From the NCBI RefSeq assembly GCF_032842945.2, contig NZ_CP146606.1:1740501-1804500 (forward strand): a DNA stretch of 64,000 bases, written 5' to 3'. Both the position numbers and the translations under genes were made by a program. The stretch is from Roseovarius sp. W115 (lineage in GTDB: Bacteria; Pseudomonadota; Alphaproteobacteria; Rhodobacterales; Rhodobacteraceae). Under the pieces are notes generated by a model. That model was given only the letters and a program-made list of their open reading frames with translations. It did no database searches and had not been told where the DNA came from. Positions 1-9,794 of this stretch are shown here, piece by piece (positions within the stretch are counted from its first letter, which is position 1; each line of letters begins with the position of its first letter).

Positions 1-441
1 TTTTTTGGGACGTTCATCGGTGCGGAATGGTACGACGCCTGATTTTGAGATCGGGTGCTGCAGTTCAAGAAGGGCGATGTCGTTGCGCACGCGCTGGGCG
101 TCGACATCTTTGGAAAACACGTAGTCGGGATGGATCACAGCGCGGCGGACCCAGCGATAGGCCGAGGCGCGGCCATTGCGCCAGCCGGCCAGGAACTCAA
201 TTTTGGATATATCGACTTCTTTTCCGGTGTGTTTGTTGTAAAGGCAATGCGCGGCGGTCAGAACCAGATCCGGCTCAATGAGCGCGCCTGTGCAAAACCC
301 CTCACCGCCAATATCCAGGCGACCCACGCCTTCCCACAGACGGGTGTCATCACCGGTATCGAGACGTTTCAGAGCACCTTCATCAGCAAACGCAACCGAC
401 GCGGCCAGGCCAAGCCAGGCCATTACCAAAAACTTCCGCAA
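1..441 (-). CDS. Trypsin-like serine protease, secreted (partial, C-terminus outside window)
   Basis: Reading the minus strand from a TTG at 441 gives 147 codons open to the window edge. The start is chosen because a perfect AGGAGGT lies 7 nt upstream (448-454) and the resulting N-terminus (MRKFLVMAWLGLAASVAFA) is a good signal peptide; an in-frame ATG at 423 would halve it. The catalytic His is visible in TAAHC (about residue 65) and the catalytic Asp in NDIALLEL (about residue 121). The Ser motif lies beyond the window. Known of the family: S1 peptidases are periplasmic or secreted; the substrate cannot be told from the sequence. It follows glcF by 59 nt on the same strand. Confidence 0.85.
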   Translation of the reverse strand, partial: MRKFLVMAWLGLAASVAFADEGALKRLDTGDDTRLWEGVGRLDIGGEGFCTGALIEPDLVLTAAHCLYNKHTGKEVDISKIEFLAGWRNGRASAYRWVRRAVIHPDYVFSKDVDAQRVRNDIALLELQHPISKSGVVPFRTDERPKK

Positions 442-500
442 ACCCTTACCTCCTGCTTCGATTTGGGCTTACGTGTGTTTTAGGGCAAAAATTTGGCGTT

Positions 501-1796
501 TCAGAGCCCTGCTTTGGCCAATGCGGGTGGTTTTGGACCACCTGTTGCCCAATCGAGCAGTTCTACGGTGTGCACCATGGGGATGTCCGTGCCTGAGCCG
601 ATTTGCATCATGCAGCCGATGTTGCCTGCCGCGATAATGTCGGGGTTCTTGGCCTCAAGTGTTTGAACCTTACGGTCTTTGAGCTGTCCTGAGATTTCGG
701 GCTGCATTAGGTTGTACGTGCCAGCCGAGCCGCAGCAGAGATGTGAATCCTTGGGTTCCACCACCTCAAACCCGGCCTTCTTGAGAAGGGTTTTGGGGTG
801 TGTCTTGATCTGTTGGCCGTGCTGCAGAGAGCAGGCGGCGTGATAGGCGATGCGCAGGCCTTTGTCGGCACCTTCGGGGATATCGATCTGCATCAGCAGT
901 TCTGAGATATCCATCGCGATGCCAGAGACGCGCGCGGCATCTTCGGCGAGGGGTTCGTTGCGGAACATATGGCCATAGTCTTTGACCGTGGTGCCGCAGC
1001 CCGAGGTGTTGATGACAATCGCATCCAGCCCGACGCCATCCATCTCGCGCGCCCAGGCCGCGATGTTTTTGCCAGCAGTGCCATGGCTCTCGGTGGTTTT
1101 GCCCATGTGATGGGTCAGCGCGCCGCAGCACCCTGCGCCCTCGGCCACGACCACCTCACAGCCTAACCGTGTCAGAAGTCGGATTGTAGCATCGTTGATA
1201 TCCGTGTTGAGTGCCTTTTGCGCACAGCCGGTCATCAGAGCCACGCGTTTGAGTCTCTGTGTCTTGGGCGCAAAGGTTTGCGGGTCGTCATTGCGGCTGA
1301 CGGGCGGAATTTCCTTGGGGGCCATGGCGAGCATGGCGCGAATGCGCGCGTCAGGTATCAGACGGGCAAAGGGTTTGGCCATCTTGGCCCCCAGCATCGC
1401 CACGCGAAAGCGCATCGGGTAGGGGAGGATACGCGCCAGCGTCCAACGCAGAATGCGCTCGAAGACCGGGCGATCGTAGCGCTCTTCGATGTATTCGCGC
1501 GCATGGTCCACGAGATGCATGTAGTGCACGCCCGAGGGGCAAGTGGTCATGCAGGCCAGACAGCTGAGGCAGCGGTCGATGTGCTTGACCGTCTTGGGGT
1601 CCGGATCCCGGTCGTTTTCCAGCATGTCTTTGATGAGGTAGATACGGCCGCGGGGGCTGTCGAGTTCGTCGCCCAGCACTTGGTAGGTGGGGCATGTGGC
1701 GGTACAGAACCCGCAATGCACGCAGGTGCGCAGGATCTCATTCGAGCGCTCTATGGCCGGGTCGCGCAGGCGTTCGGGGGCGAATTCTGTTTTCAT
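501..1796 (-). CDS. glcF: Glycolate oxidase iron-sulfur subunit GlcF
   Basis: 431 residues, the usual GlcF length. Two ferredoxin-like 4Fe-4S motifs are clear: Cys25/28/31/35 (CVHCGFCTATC) and Cys76/79/82/86 (CLSCLACMTTC). Two CCG domains follow, with GAGCCGALTHH near residue 230 and HLCCGSAGTYNL near residue 355. The protein passes electrons from the FAD subunits of glycolate oxidase to the respiratory chain at the inner membrane. It is the last gene of a glcD-glcE-glcF operon on the minus strand, 32 nt after glcE. The product is glyoxylate from glycolate, an abundant phytoplankton exudate that marine Roseobacters commonly use. Confidence 0.95.
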   Translation of the reverse strand: MKTEFAPERLRDPAIERSNEILRTCVHCGFCTATCPTYQVLGDELDSPRGRIYLIKDMLENDRDPDPKTVKHIDRCLSCLACMTTCPSGVHYMHLVDHAREYIEERYDRPVFERILRWTLARILPYPMRFRVAMLGAKMAKPFARLIPDARIRAMLAMAPKEIPPVSRNDDPQTFAPKTQRLKRVALMTGCAQKALNTDINDATIRLLTRLGCEVVVAEGAGCCGALTHHMGKTTESHGTAGKNIAAWAREMDGVGLDAIVINTSGCGTTVKDYGHMFRNEPLAEDAARVSGIAMDISELLMQIDIPEGADKGLRIAYHAACSLQHGQQIKTHPKTLLKKAGFEVVEPKDSHLCCGSAGTYNLMQPEISGQLKDRKVQTLEAKNPDIIAAGNIGCMMQIGSGTDIPMVHTVELLDWATGGPKPPALAKAGL

Positions 1797-1828
1797 GTCA
1801 GATGCTTATCATTCTATGTGTAAAAGGA

Positions 1829-2971
1829 TCAGGCCGCCTGGCCCATGAGACCGGGATTGAGAACACCCTTGGGGTCAAACCGGGCGCGCAGTCCGTTTTG
1901 CAGCGCCGCGACAGGTGCGGAGAGGGGTTGGAACGCACCGGCCGCGCGATTGCCCCGGATCAAAGTGGCGTGGCCGCCTTTATCTGCCACTGCCGAGCGG
2001 ATGACCTCTGCTCCGGTATCTTGCGGCATCAGGAGCCAGATCAATCCGCCGCCCCAGTCGTAGACCACGTCTTCGGGCCCAACTTGCGCAACAATGTCGG
2101 GGGCGTCGGACGGTTTGACCGACAAGCGCCAGACATCGCCGTCGCGCCCGTGAAATGCGTCAACGTCGCGGATGTTCTGCCAGAGTGTCGCGTTTGCTTG
2201 CTGATCCAGTTCAAACTTGACCTCGCCAAGATGCCCGAGCATTTTGAATAGCTCACCAGAGCGATACTTGACGGAGTTTTCGAACCCTTCAATGCGGATG
2301 AACGTTTGCGGCGTGCTGTCATTTCCCTTCGGAAGATGCGCGGCGCCGGTGACTTCGTAGGGGGACCCAAGCGCGGCAGAGAGAGCAGAAATCGCCTGAA
2401 CGTCGGTCAATCCGGCCAGCTTCAGGGTGCCGGTGACATTGCTGCGCGGCAGAACCTTGAGCGCGACTTCGGTTAAAACGCCTAGGGTGCCGTAGCTTCC
2501 TGCCATGAGTTTGACGATGTCGTACCCTGTGACATTTTTCATCACGCGGCCGCCGTTGCGGGTAATTTGCCCCTGACCATCGACGAAGCGCACGCCCAGC
2601 AGGAAATCGCGCGCGGCTCCGCATTGGATGCGCCGGGGTCCAGAGACATTGGCGGCAAAGACCCCGCCAATCGTCGGTTCCCCCTTGGTGCCTAGCAGGC
2701 CGCGATGATCCATGGGTTCAAAGGCCAGACGCTGGTTTTCCTTTGCCAAAGCCTTTTCTATTTCCGCGACGGTCGTTCCCGCCTTGGCGACAAGGGTCAG
2801 TGCGCCGGGTTCATAAAGCGCGATGCCACTGATTTTTTGCGTGGTCAAAGGCTGCGCGTTGACCGGGACACCAATAGGTCGCGTACCACCGCCCATCACG
2901 CGCAAAGGTTCGGACGTGCTTGAGACGAGTTCGGCCAGCTCGGCCTCGGATGAGGGAGAAAGAGGTTTCAT
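1829..2971 (-). CDS. glcE: Glycolate oxidase FAD-binding subunit GlcE
   Basis: 380 residues from the ATG at 2971 (MKPLSPSSEAELAELV). A longer open frame exists back to 3103 but overlaps the end of glcD and does not resemble the family. The N-terminal half is an FAD_binding_4 domain (vanillyl-alcohol oxidase type) with GGGTRPIG near residue 30 and TIGGVFAANVSGPRR near residue 100. The C-terminus, ending in DPKGVLNPG, is typical of the GlcD/GlcE family. GlcE is the smaller flavin subunit that pairs with GlcD and GlcF. It sits between glcD (62 nt gap) and glcF (32 nt gap) on the same strand. Confidence 0.92.
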   Translation of the reverse strand: MKPLSPSSEAELAELVSSTSEPLRVMGGGTRPIGVPVNAQPLTTQKISGIALYEPGALTLVAKAGTTVAEIEKALAKENQRLAFEPMDHRGLLGTKGEPTIGGVFAANVSGPRRIQCGAARDFLLGVRFVDGQGQITRNGGRVMKNVTGYDIVKLMAGSYGTLGVLTEVALKVLPRSNVTGTLKLAGLTDVQAISALSAALGSPYEVTGAAHLPKGNDSTPQTFIRIEGFENSVKYRSGELFKMLGHLGEVKFELDQQANATLWQNIRDVDAFHGRDGDVWRLSVKPSDAPDIVAQVGPEDVVYDWGGGLIWLLMPQDTGAEVIRSAVADKGGHATLIRGNRAAGAFQPLSAPVAALQNGLRARFDPKGVLNPGLMGQAA

Positions 2972-3033
2972 CGTTCCAAAAATACTCCGGAGGTGAGGCC
3001 AAAGGCCTCGCAAGACAGGTTGTGGGGCAGCCC

Positions 3034-4473
3034 CTATTCGGCAGCGATGCGGCGCGCGTCGCTTGACGCAAGCGGGAAGACCTTGGCCGGGTTCAACAGC
3101 CATTTGGGATCAAAGACATCTTTGATGGCCATTTGAATTTCGAGATCCGCCGGGTCGTATTGATGCAGCATCAGATCGCGCTTCTCGATGCCCACCCCAT
3201 GTTCGCCGGTCAGACAGCCATCGACCTCGACGCAGAGCTTGAGGATCTCTGCCCCAAACTCTTCGCAGGTTTCCAGATCGCCGGGTTTGTTGGCATCAAA
3301 CAGGATGAGCGGGTGCATGTTGCCGTCGCCTGCGTGAAAGACGTTGGCCACGTCGAGGCCAAATTCCTTGGACATTTCACCGATGCGCTTCAGAACGTAT
3401 GGCAGTTGGCTGATGGGGATCGTGCCGTCGAGACACATGTAGTCATTGATCTTGCCCATTGCCCCGAATGCCGATTTGCGACCCAGCCAGATCTTGGCGC
3501 TTTCCTCGGGAGAAGAGCTTTCGCGGAGGTCCACAGGATTGTGGCCTCGCGCTATTTTCATGATGGTTTCAAGCTGTTCGTCAATCTCGGCGTCCGAGCC
3601 TTCGACCTCAACGATCAGGAGCGCCTCGCAATCGGGATAGCCTGCGCCGGCAAAATCCTCGGTCGCGCGGATGCAGGGGCGGTCCATGTATTCGATGGCC
3701 ACGGGCAGGACGCCCGCCTTGATGATGTCTGAGACGCATTGACCGGCAACTTCGGCCGAGTCAAAGCCCATGAGAACGGGCCGTGCACCTTCGGGTTTGT
3801 GCAGGATGCGCAGTGTGGCCTCCGTGACGACGCCAAGCTGCCCTTCAGAGCCGCAGATAAGACCCAGGAGGTCATAGCCTTCGGCATCGAGATGTGCCCC
3901 GCCGATATCCATGATGGTGCCGTCCATCTGAACCATTTTGACACCCATCAGGTTGTTGGTGGTCACGCCGTATTTTAGGCAATGTGCGCCGCCAGAGTTC
4001 ATTGCGATGTTGCCTGCAATGGCACAGGCGAGTTGGCTGGATGGGTCAGGGGCGTAGAAGAATCCGTCTTCTTCGACAGCGCCGGTGACAGAGAGGTTGG
4101 TTCGCCCGGTTTGCACGCGGATGAAACGATTGTCATAATCTGTCTCCAGCACGTCGTTCAGTTTGGCGACGCCAAGGATCACACTGTCTTCGGTTGGCAA
4201 CGCCCCTCCGGCCAGGGACGTGCCCGAGCCGCGCGGGACGACCGGGACGTTCATGTCGTGGCAGATGCGCAATGTGGCGGAGACTTCCTCGGTTGAGGAT
4301 GGCAGCACGACGGCAAGTGGCGGACATTTGTAAGCGGTCAGACCATCACATTCATACGCGCGCGTTTCAGATGGATCGTGGATCACCGACGCCTTCGGAA
4401 GCACCTGTTCCAAACGTTCGATCAGCTCTGCTTTCCTGGACAGGACTTTTGGGTCCGGGCTTGGCATTTCCAT
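3034..4473 (-). CDS. glcD: Glycolate oxidase FAD-linked subunit GlcD
   Basis: 479 residues from the ATG at 4473, chosen because AGGGAG lies about 8 nt upstream; the frame extends upstream only through AT-rich non-coding sequence. The FAD-binding PCMH domain shows VVPRGSGTSLAGGALP near residue 80. The C-terminal FAD-oxidase domain has HAGDGNMHPL near residue 365 and GEHGVGIEKRD near residue 412, residues that hold flavin and substrate carboxylate in D-lactate/glycolate dehydrogenases. It is the catalytic subunit oxidising glycolate to glyoxylate and the first gene of glcDEF. A promoter and operator-like palindrome probably lie in 4474-4620. Confidence 0.95.
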   Translation of the reverse strand: MEMPSPDPKVLSRKAELIERLEQVLPKASVIHDPSETRAYECDGLTAYKCPPLAVVLPSSTEEVSATLRICHDMNVPVVPRGSGTSLAGGALPTEDSVILGVAKLNDVLETDYDNRFIRVQTGRTNLSVTGAVEEDGFFYAPDPSSQLACAIAGNIAMNSGGAHCLKYGVTTNNLMGVKMVQMDGTIMDIGGAHLDAEGYDLLGLICGSEGQLGVVTEATLRILHKPEGARPVLMGFDSAEVAGQCVSDIIKAGVLPVAIEYMDRPCIRATEDFAGAGYPDCEALLIVEVEGSDAEIDEQLETIMKIARGHNPVDLRESSSPEESAKIWLGRKSAFGAMGKINDYMCLDGTIPISQLPYVLKRIGEMSKEFGLDVANVFHAGDGNMHPLILFDANKPGDLETCEEFGAEILKLCVEVDGCLTGEHGVGIEKRDLMLHQYDPADLEIQMAIKDVFDPKWLLNPAKVFPLASSDARRIAAE

Positions 4474-4487
4474 TGGCGTTCTCCCTG

Positions 4488-4512
4488 AATTGGTAAGATA
4501 ATATAACCAATT
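4488..4512. promoter_or_regulatory. Inverted repeat upstream of glcD (candidate operator)
   Basis: Arms AATTGGT (4488-4494) and ACCAATT (4506-4512) are exact reverse complements around an 11-nt AT-rich spacer, starting 15 nt before the glcD ATG. TTGGT/ACCAA half-sites are known from FadR-type GntR regulators such as PdhR and LldR, but those use a 3-nt spacer. The regulator is therefore unknown; no glc regulator gene is in the window. Confidence 0.4.
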
Positions 4513-4620
4513 TAAAAAATAGCAAGAATTATTCAGAAAATCCTGCTGGTCGCGGTTTGTTGAAGCCGCGACAGTGGGTCGTGACTGCACAATTGCATAG
4601 TTTGGAGTATAGTCCGATTC

Positions 4621-4980
4621 ATGAAAAAACGACTGGCTGTTCTCATGTTCTCTCTGGCAATGACCCCGGTCTTCGCGGATGAGCCGGTGATCACTGATGT
4701 CGCGGCCAAGAAAGTAGGGATGGTTTGGACTTTCAAAGTCACTGTTGAGCATCCTGACACAGGGTGGGATCACTATGCAGATGGCTGGGAAATTCTGGAC
4801 AGTAACGGAAAGCAGATCGGGTATCGCAAGCTGTTGCATCCGCATGTTGAGGAACAGCCCTTTACGCGGTCGCTGACCGGGGTAGTGATTCCGGATGGCA
4901 CGCGAGAGGTGTTTGTGCGGGCGAAGTGTTCGGTGGACGGATGGTCCAGCGAAAAAATCCGGGTTGAGCTTTCGCCCTGA
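4621..4980 (+). CDS. Small exported protein of unknown function
   Basis: 119 residues with a signal peptide of about 19 residues (MKKRLAVLMFSLAMTPVFA, cleavage after AFA-like VFA before DEP). The mature part is rich in Trp and beta-strand-like stretches (VGMVWTFKVTVEH, GWDHYADGWEIL). It ends in an Ig-like or FN3-like sheet pattern, and one Cys sits near residue 100. I do not recognise a named family, although proteins of this kind are common beside glc genes in Roseobacters. It is divergent from glcD across a 147-nt region and convergent with the membrane protein ending at 4984. A TATAGT hexamer ends only 7 nt before the ATG, so the transcript may have little or no leader. Confidence 0.7.
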   Translation: MKKRLAVLMFSLAMTPVFADEPVITDVAAKKVGMVWTFKVTVEHPDTGWDHYADGWEILDSNGKQIGYRKLLHPHVEEQPFTRSLTGVVIPDGTREVFVRAKCSVDGWSSEKIRVELSP

Positions 4981-4983
4981 GGT

Positions 4984-7032
4984 TTATCGGCGGCCTTCGC
5001 GCAGCCATCCGCCGACGACAAATCCGGACATAAGCAACAAGACCAGCCAAGGCGGCAGCAAATCTGTTTGCCGGACCGAGCGTGTTTCGTAAGCGCCACG
5101 TGGCGTTATGCCGATCCAGCCGCGACCGACCGCTGCGCGCCCTTCGCGAACGGCGCGCAAACGTGGGGTCCCATCGGACAGCGCGACAACGCCGCCGCCG
5201 GTGGCGTCAACGATGGGTTCCAGAGTCGTGGTGTCGGCAATGGTGTTCACAAACTCTACCGGGGCAGCGGGGCCAAGGCCAATCACGGCGGTGTGGTCTT
5301 GGTTCTCAAGCCTGTAGAGGCCGATATCGGGGCCGTCATAGAGCGTCTCAAACCGGCCTGGCGCGACTTCTTCAAGCGACATTTCAATTTGTTCGCCACT
5401 CGGGGTGGTGATGATGACCGGTCCGACGGTGTCCTCAAGAGACCGACGGATGATGCGCATTTGCTGGCCGGTGGCTTCGGCCCAGAGCGCCTCTTCCTCC
5501 AACTCGGGTTCTTTCATCATCCAGTGTGCAAGGCGACGCAGCAGTTCCAGTTGCGGCCCGCCACCTTCGTAGCCACGGTTCCAAAGCCAGGCGTGATCCG
5601 AGGCCAGAAGCGCCACGCGCCCTTCGCCAACGCGGTCAAGCACCAGCAGAGGACGATCATCGACTCCTGTCATGACGGCATCGCCAGAGGCTTGTTCCAC
5701 TTCGATCTGGCGCATCCAGCGGCCCCATTCGGCACCAAAATCCTGTTCCAGACCGGACGTCACCGGGTGACGTTGGCCTAAATCGGTGATGGCCGGTCGG
5801 AAGCGTTCTTCAAGCACGCGGGCGGTCGGACGCGCTGGCAAAATGGCCTCCAGAGGGGTGCGAAAGAGGCTATCGGCGGAGGCGAAATCAGGGCCAGCGG
5901 CGATGAGCACAGCACCGCCGCCTTCAACATAGTTGCGCACGTTCTCCAAATAGACTGATGGCAGGATGCCGCGGCGCTTGTAGCGGTCAAAGATTATGAG
6001 GTCGAAATCGTCAATCTTCTCCAAAAAGAGCTGCCGGGTAGGGAAGGCGATGAGGGACAGTTCCCGGACAGGCACGCCGTCTTGTTTTTCCGGCGGACGC
6101 AGAATGGTGAAATGGACCAGATCCACCGAGCTGTCAGATTTCAGAAGGTTGCGCCAGGTGCGGCCACCGGCGTGAGGTTCCCCTGACACCAACAAAACCG
6201 AAAGCCGGTCGCGTACCCCGTTGATCTGCACCAGCACAGTGTTGTTGCGATCCGTGAGTTCACCATCGACCGTGGGTGTCGAGAATTGCAGCACATTGCG
6301 ACCACCATGGGGTAGCCGCACCGGCAGGTCGATGTCTTCGTTCAGTGGTACCTGAAACCGTTGCGGGGCTTCTCCGTCGATGGACACATCGACCGAAACA
6401 GTAGTCGCATCGGCAGGCGCCGCGCCCAGATCAGAGACGCGCAAGGTCATTGAAATATCCTCGCCCAGAATACCGAAGGCGGGGGCGTTGTTGACCTCGA
6501 TCTTACGGTCCCAATCTTGTTCCTGGCCGGTGTGCAGAAGATGCAAAGGGGCCGGCATGTCTGGTGTTCGATCGAGATCGTGCAGGCGGCCATCTGAGAT
6601 CAGGATCCCCCCGGCAATGCGGCCCCGAGGTTCTTCGGCCAGTGCCTCAGAAAGGGCCGTCATGAGGCGCGTGCCGGTGTTGTCCGGTCCATCGCGCAGG
6701 GTGATGCGGCGCAATTCGGTGTTGGGGCGAGCCTCTATGGCGGTGGCGAGGGCATCGGCGGTCTTAGATGTGGTTGTGCCGCGATCTGCCAAAGTCTGGC
6801 TGGCGGTCTCGTCCTCAACCATGATGACGATGTCACTGAGCGGTTCGCGCTCTTCGAGCTGGTAGACCGGACCAAGAAGCGCACCGAGGATCACCAACCC
6901 ACCCAAGGCGCGGAGCGGCCAGCCGGACAGGCCACGCCAGTAGGCAAAGGCGATGCCAACGACAAGCAAGACGGCCAGTGCTGCAATCAGCCAAACATTG
7001 AGCAGTGGATCAAAGAGGATATTTCCTGTCAT
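4984..7032 (-). CDS. Large membrane protein, last gene of the MoxR/DUF58/DUF4159 operon
   Basis: 682 residues from the ATG at 7032, which overlaps the TGA of the DUF4159 gene by 4 nt; open frame upstream of that belongs to the previous gene. Two membrane helices lie at residues 8-50 and one at the extreme C-terminus (LLPPWLVLLLMSGFVVGG) before a basic tail. The central part looks like a glutamine-amidotransferase/BatA-type extracytoplasmic domain, with VLLVSGEPHAGGRTWRNLL near residue 270 and LLASDHAWLWNRG near residue 490. No catalytic Cys is evident. By family context it belongs to a membrane complex whose assembly or activity depends on the MoxR ATPase; its exact role is unknown. Confidence 0.8.
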   Translation of the reverse strand: MTGNILFDPLLNVWLIAALAVLLVVGIAFAYWRGLSGWPLRALGGLVILGALLGPVYQLEEREPLSDIVIMVEDETASQTLADRGTTTSKTADALATAIEARPNTELRRITLRDGPDNTGTRLMTALSEALAEEPRGRIAGGILISDGRLHDLDRTPDMPAPLHLLHTGQEQDWDRKIEVNNAPAFGILGEDISMTLRVSDLGAAPADATTVSVDVSIDGEAPQRFQVPLNEDIDLPVRLPHGGRNVLQFSTPTVDGELTDRNNTVLVQINGVRDRLSVLLVSGEPHAGGRTWRNLLKSDSSVDLVHFTILRPPEKQDGVPVRELSLIAFPTRQLFLEKIDDFDLIIFDRYKRRGILPSVYLENVRNYVEGGGAVLIAAGPDFASADSLFRTPLEAILPARPTARVLEERFRPAITDLGQRHPVTSGLEQDFGAEWGRWMRQIEVEQASGDAVMTGVDDRPLLVLDRVGEGRVALLASDHAWLWNRGYEGGGPQLELLRRLAHWMMKEPELEEEALWAEATGQQMRIIRRSLEDTVGPVIITTPSGEQIEMSLEEVAPGRFETLYDGPDIGLYRLENQDHTAVIGLGPAAPVEFVNTIADTTTLEPIVDATGGGVVALSDGTPRLRAVREGRAAVGRGWIGITPRGAYETRSVRQTDLLPPWLVLLLMSGFVVGGWLREGRR

Positions 7033-9794
7033 TGGCCCAACCTGTCCAGAAGGGCCGGTACGTGGACCTGATCGGATTTGTAGTTGCCCGTCAGAACATG
7101 CATCACCAGGTTCACGCCAAAGCGATAGGCCAGTTCCCGTTGCCGTTCGCCCGCAAAGCCGCGCCCGACCGGGAACAGGGAGTTGCCCCTTGTATCCGTC
7201 GCCCAGGCCGAGGCCCAATCGTTGCCACCGATGACCACCGGCGTGACGTTGTCGTTGAGGTTGCGGAACGGCATGCCTTCGACCTGTTCCGCATCGGGGG
7301 TGCTGCTTCAACCCAAACGCCGCGGCCCGTATGGCGGCCCGGGAAGTCCTGTAGCAGGTAGAAGGTGCGTGTCAGCACGTGGTCCTGCGGGATGGGTTCC
7401 AATGGGGGCACGTCGAGTGAAGCGGCGAGGCGTTGCAGTTTTTGTCCATTGGGCGAGGAGGCCCCGAAACTGGCGATATTGGCGTCGCGGGTGTCAAACA
7501 AGATCATGCCGCCGGTGCGCAGGTAGGTGTTGAGCTTAGCATAGGCTTCGGCAGAAGGGATCGGCTGGTTTGGCGTTATGGGCCAGTAAAGCAGCGCATA
7601 GACCGAGAGCTCATCGGTTTCCAGATCAATGCCGACGGGCGTGTCCGGTTCCACCGAGGTGCGGAAAAAGAGCGTCTCGCCCAACCCGCGCAGCCCGGCC
7701 TGAGCGGTTTGATCAAGCTGTGGATCGCCGGTCAGGATGTGGCCCAGCACAACCTCTGAAGCCGCCAGGAGTGTTTTTTCCTCGGCTGTCAGGTCGCTTT
7801 GTGCTTCGGCGGTTTGTGGGATGAGGATTATTGTCAGAAGGAACGCGGAAAGTGTGGCGCGTGCTGGGACCAATCGGCCTGAGAGGGCCAAAGAGGCCAT
7901 GATATCGGCCATCAAGAGCGCCAGTGCCGCAGCCAGCAGCCATCCGCCAAGCGGCGTTTCGGGCGCGCGTTCCAGGCCCAGAACCGGAACGTTTGCAGGC
8001 CATGTTGCAGGCTGCAGAACGGATTCCGTGTCGAGCACATTGAGCGCAAGGCGCCGGTCGGGGCCTTCATAGATGCCGGGGCGCAAATCTGGCCCGAGTG
8101 GGTCTTGCAGGAAATTTTCTCCATCGACACCCGGTAGGGTTCCGGCGTCGGTGAGTGCGCCAAAGCCATTGAGCACCTGAACGGGCTGCCACGTCGTGCC
8201 CTGCAGTTCGCTCAGGTCCGGAAGGGCCAGAGTCGAGGATACGGCGAGCCGTTCGAGCATCTGCACAAACACGCCGGAGAGTGGCAGAGTGGACCATTCG
8301 GCATTGGCGGTGATGTGGAAGAGCACAACTTGTCCCGCGCCGATGCGCTTGCGGGTGACAAGCGGTGTGCCGTCAGAAAGCTGTGCGATGACGCGCTCTG
8401 CCAGGGTCGGGTCAGGTTGCGCCATGACCTGTGCCGAGACGGTGATGTCTGGCGACGCCGTGAGGTCAAAGAAGGGACTGTTCTCTGAGAATGGGGCCAG
8501 TTGCTTGGGTTCCCCCAGCTCATGGCACCACCAACCGTCCGCCCCCCGCGCGCAGGCGCACCGGGAGCAGTGGACTTTCGGAACTGCGCGAGACGTCAGA
8601 TGCGGCGAGACGAGGTCCAGCAAAGCGCAAGAGCATGCCGCCTTCGTTCGCCCAGTCGAGAAGGGCTTCTTCTTCCGCTATGGACAGGGTGGCGACATCG
8701 GCCAGCACGACGACGTCGGGGTTGGCAGGCAGGATATCGAGAAGGCTACCTTCCAGAAGGTCTGCGGTGGGTTCCAGCGCCTGTTCAAGATAGTGTAGCG
8801 GCGAGAGGAGTTCGAGACCTTCGCGGTCTTCGCGCCCGGCGATCAAGGCCACTTCGCGACGTTTTAGGCTGTCATCGGTCAAGGTCACGGCGCCTGCATG
8901 ACGCTGGCCGGCAATCTCGAAACGGGTGAGACGCGCGCGCAGCTCGGAGGGCAGCGAGAGCAGACCAGTGGCTTCAAGGTCATCGGGTTGGAATTGCAGA
9001 GTCAGGTCTGCCAAGACGCGCGAAATACCGGAGGGATCGCGCCCATGGGCCTCGACCTGCACCGCGCGCGGGGTGCCCGCAACAGCACGCAGGCCTGTGA
9101 TGCGGATATCACCATCTTCGACAATAGCTTGCTTGAGGGCGATGATGGGGACAGGGCTTTCATAAACAGTGACGGGGCCGCGATCTTCGAGTGCTTGCAA
9201 AAGCGTGTCGCGACCTGAGCGGTCAAGGCCGTCAGACATCCAGCGGGTTTCGAAGTTCTCGTCTCCTAGCATACTGGCGGCGTCCGTCATCGTGGTTTCA
9301 GAGGCAGTCCACGGAGAGGGGGCCATACCAGACAACCGGCTGCGCCAAGCTTCTGCTGCCTGAAAGACAGGTGGCTCTGCATCCGAGAGGCGCATCATAC
9401 CAACCGGACGCGCATCGCGGCCTGCCTCAGCGAGCATGGCATCGAGCAGGTCGGATTTCGCGGGCCAGTCGCGGGCGCTGGCCCAGCTTGCGTCCAGCAC
9501 AATAAGAAGTGGGCCAGAGTTCTGCGTTTCCGCGGTTTGACGCGGGTTCAGAATGGGGCCCGCAAGCGCCACGATGGCGGCAGCCACGGCCAGCATGCGC
9601 AACAAGAGCAACCACCAGGGTGTGCGGTCCGAAACGGTGTCGTCGTCTTTGAGACCCAACAGAAGCGCGACACCGGGAAAGCGCCGCCGGATTGGCGCAG
9701 GCGGTACCGCGCGCAGGATGATCCACAGAATGGGCAAGACCAGAAGTGCGGTCAGAAGCCAGGGTGTGGTGAAGCCAATTGCGCCGAGCGTCAT
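7029..9794 (-). CDS. DUF4159 / BatA-N membrane protein, interrupted by three 1-nt frameshifts
   Basis: The intact product would be about 922 residues. It has an N-terminal BatA-type double membrane segment (GFTTPWLLTALLVLPILWI and a second helix near residue 65), a VWA-like region, a second TM pair near residue 620, and a C-terminal DUF4159 domain ending in LLDRLGQ at 7029. The reading frame breaks at three homopolymers: plus-strand C6 at 8542-8547, C5 at 8512-8516 and G5 at 7296-7300. Adding one base to each restores continuous family-like sequence (for example SWGEPKQLAP, then EAAPPDAEQVEGMPF). The three breaks probably reflect sequencing error; a genuine pseudogene is the alternative. ATGA overlaps join it to its neighbours on both sides. 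Confidence 0.82.

Noticed and set aside
3133..3732. 200-codon plus-strand frame
   Set aside because: Antisense to glcD; low-complexity mirror of a GC-rich gene.
7041..7311. N-terminal extension of the membrane protein in the same frame
   Set aside because: This stretch codes for the end of the DUF4159 protein in another frame, and the ATG at 7032 forms the ATGA overlap.
7029..9794. DUF4159 gene as a real pseudogene
   Set aside because: Three breaks all at homopolymers with intact flanking codons, and the same pattern in polA and glpD, make sequencing error more likely. Not fully excluded.
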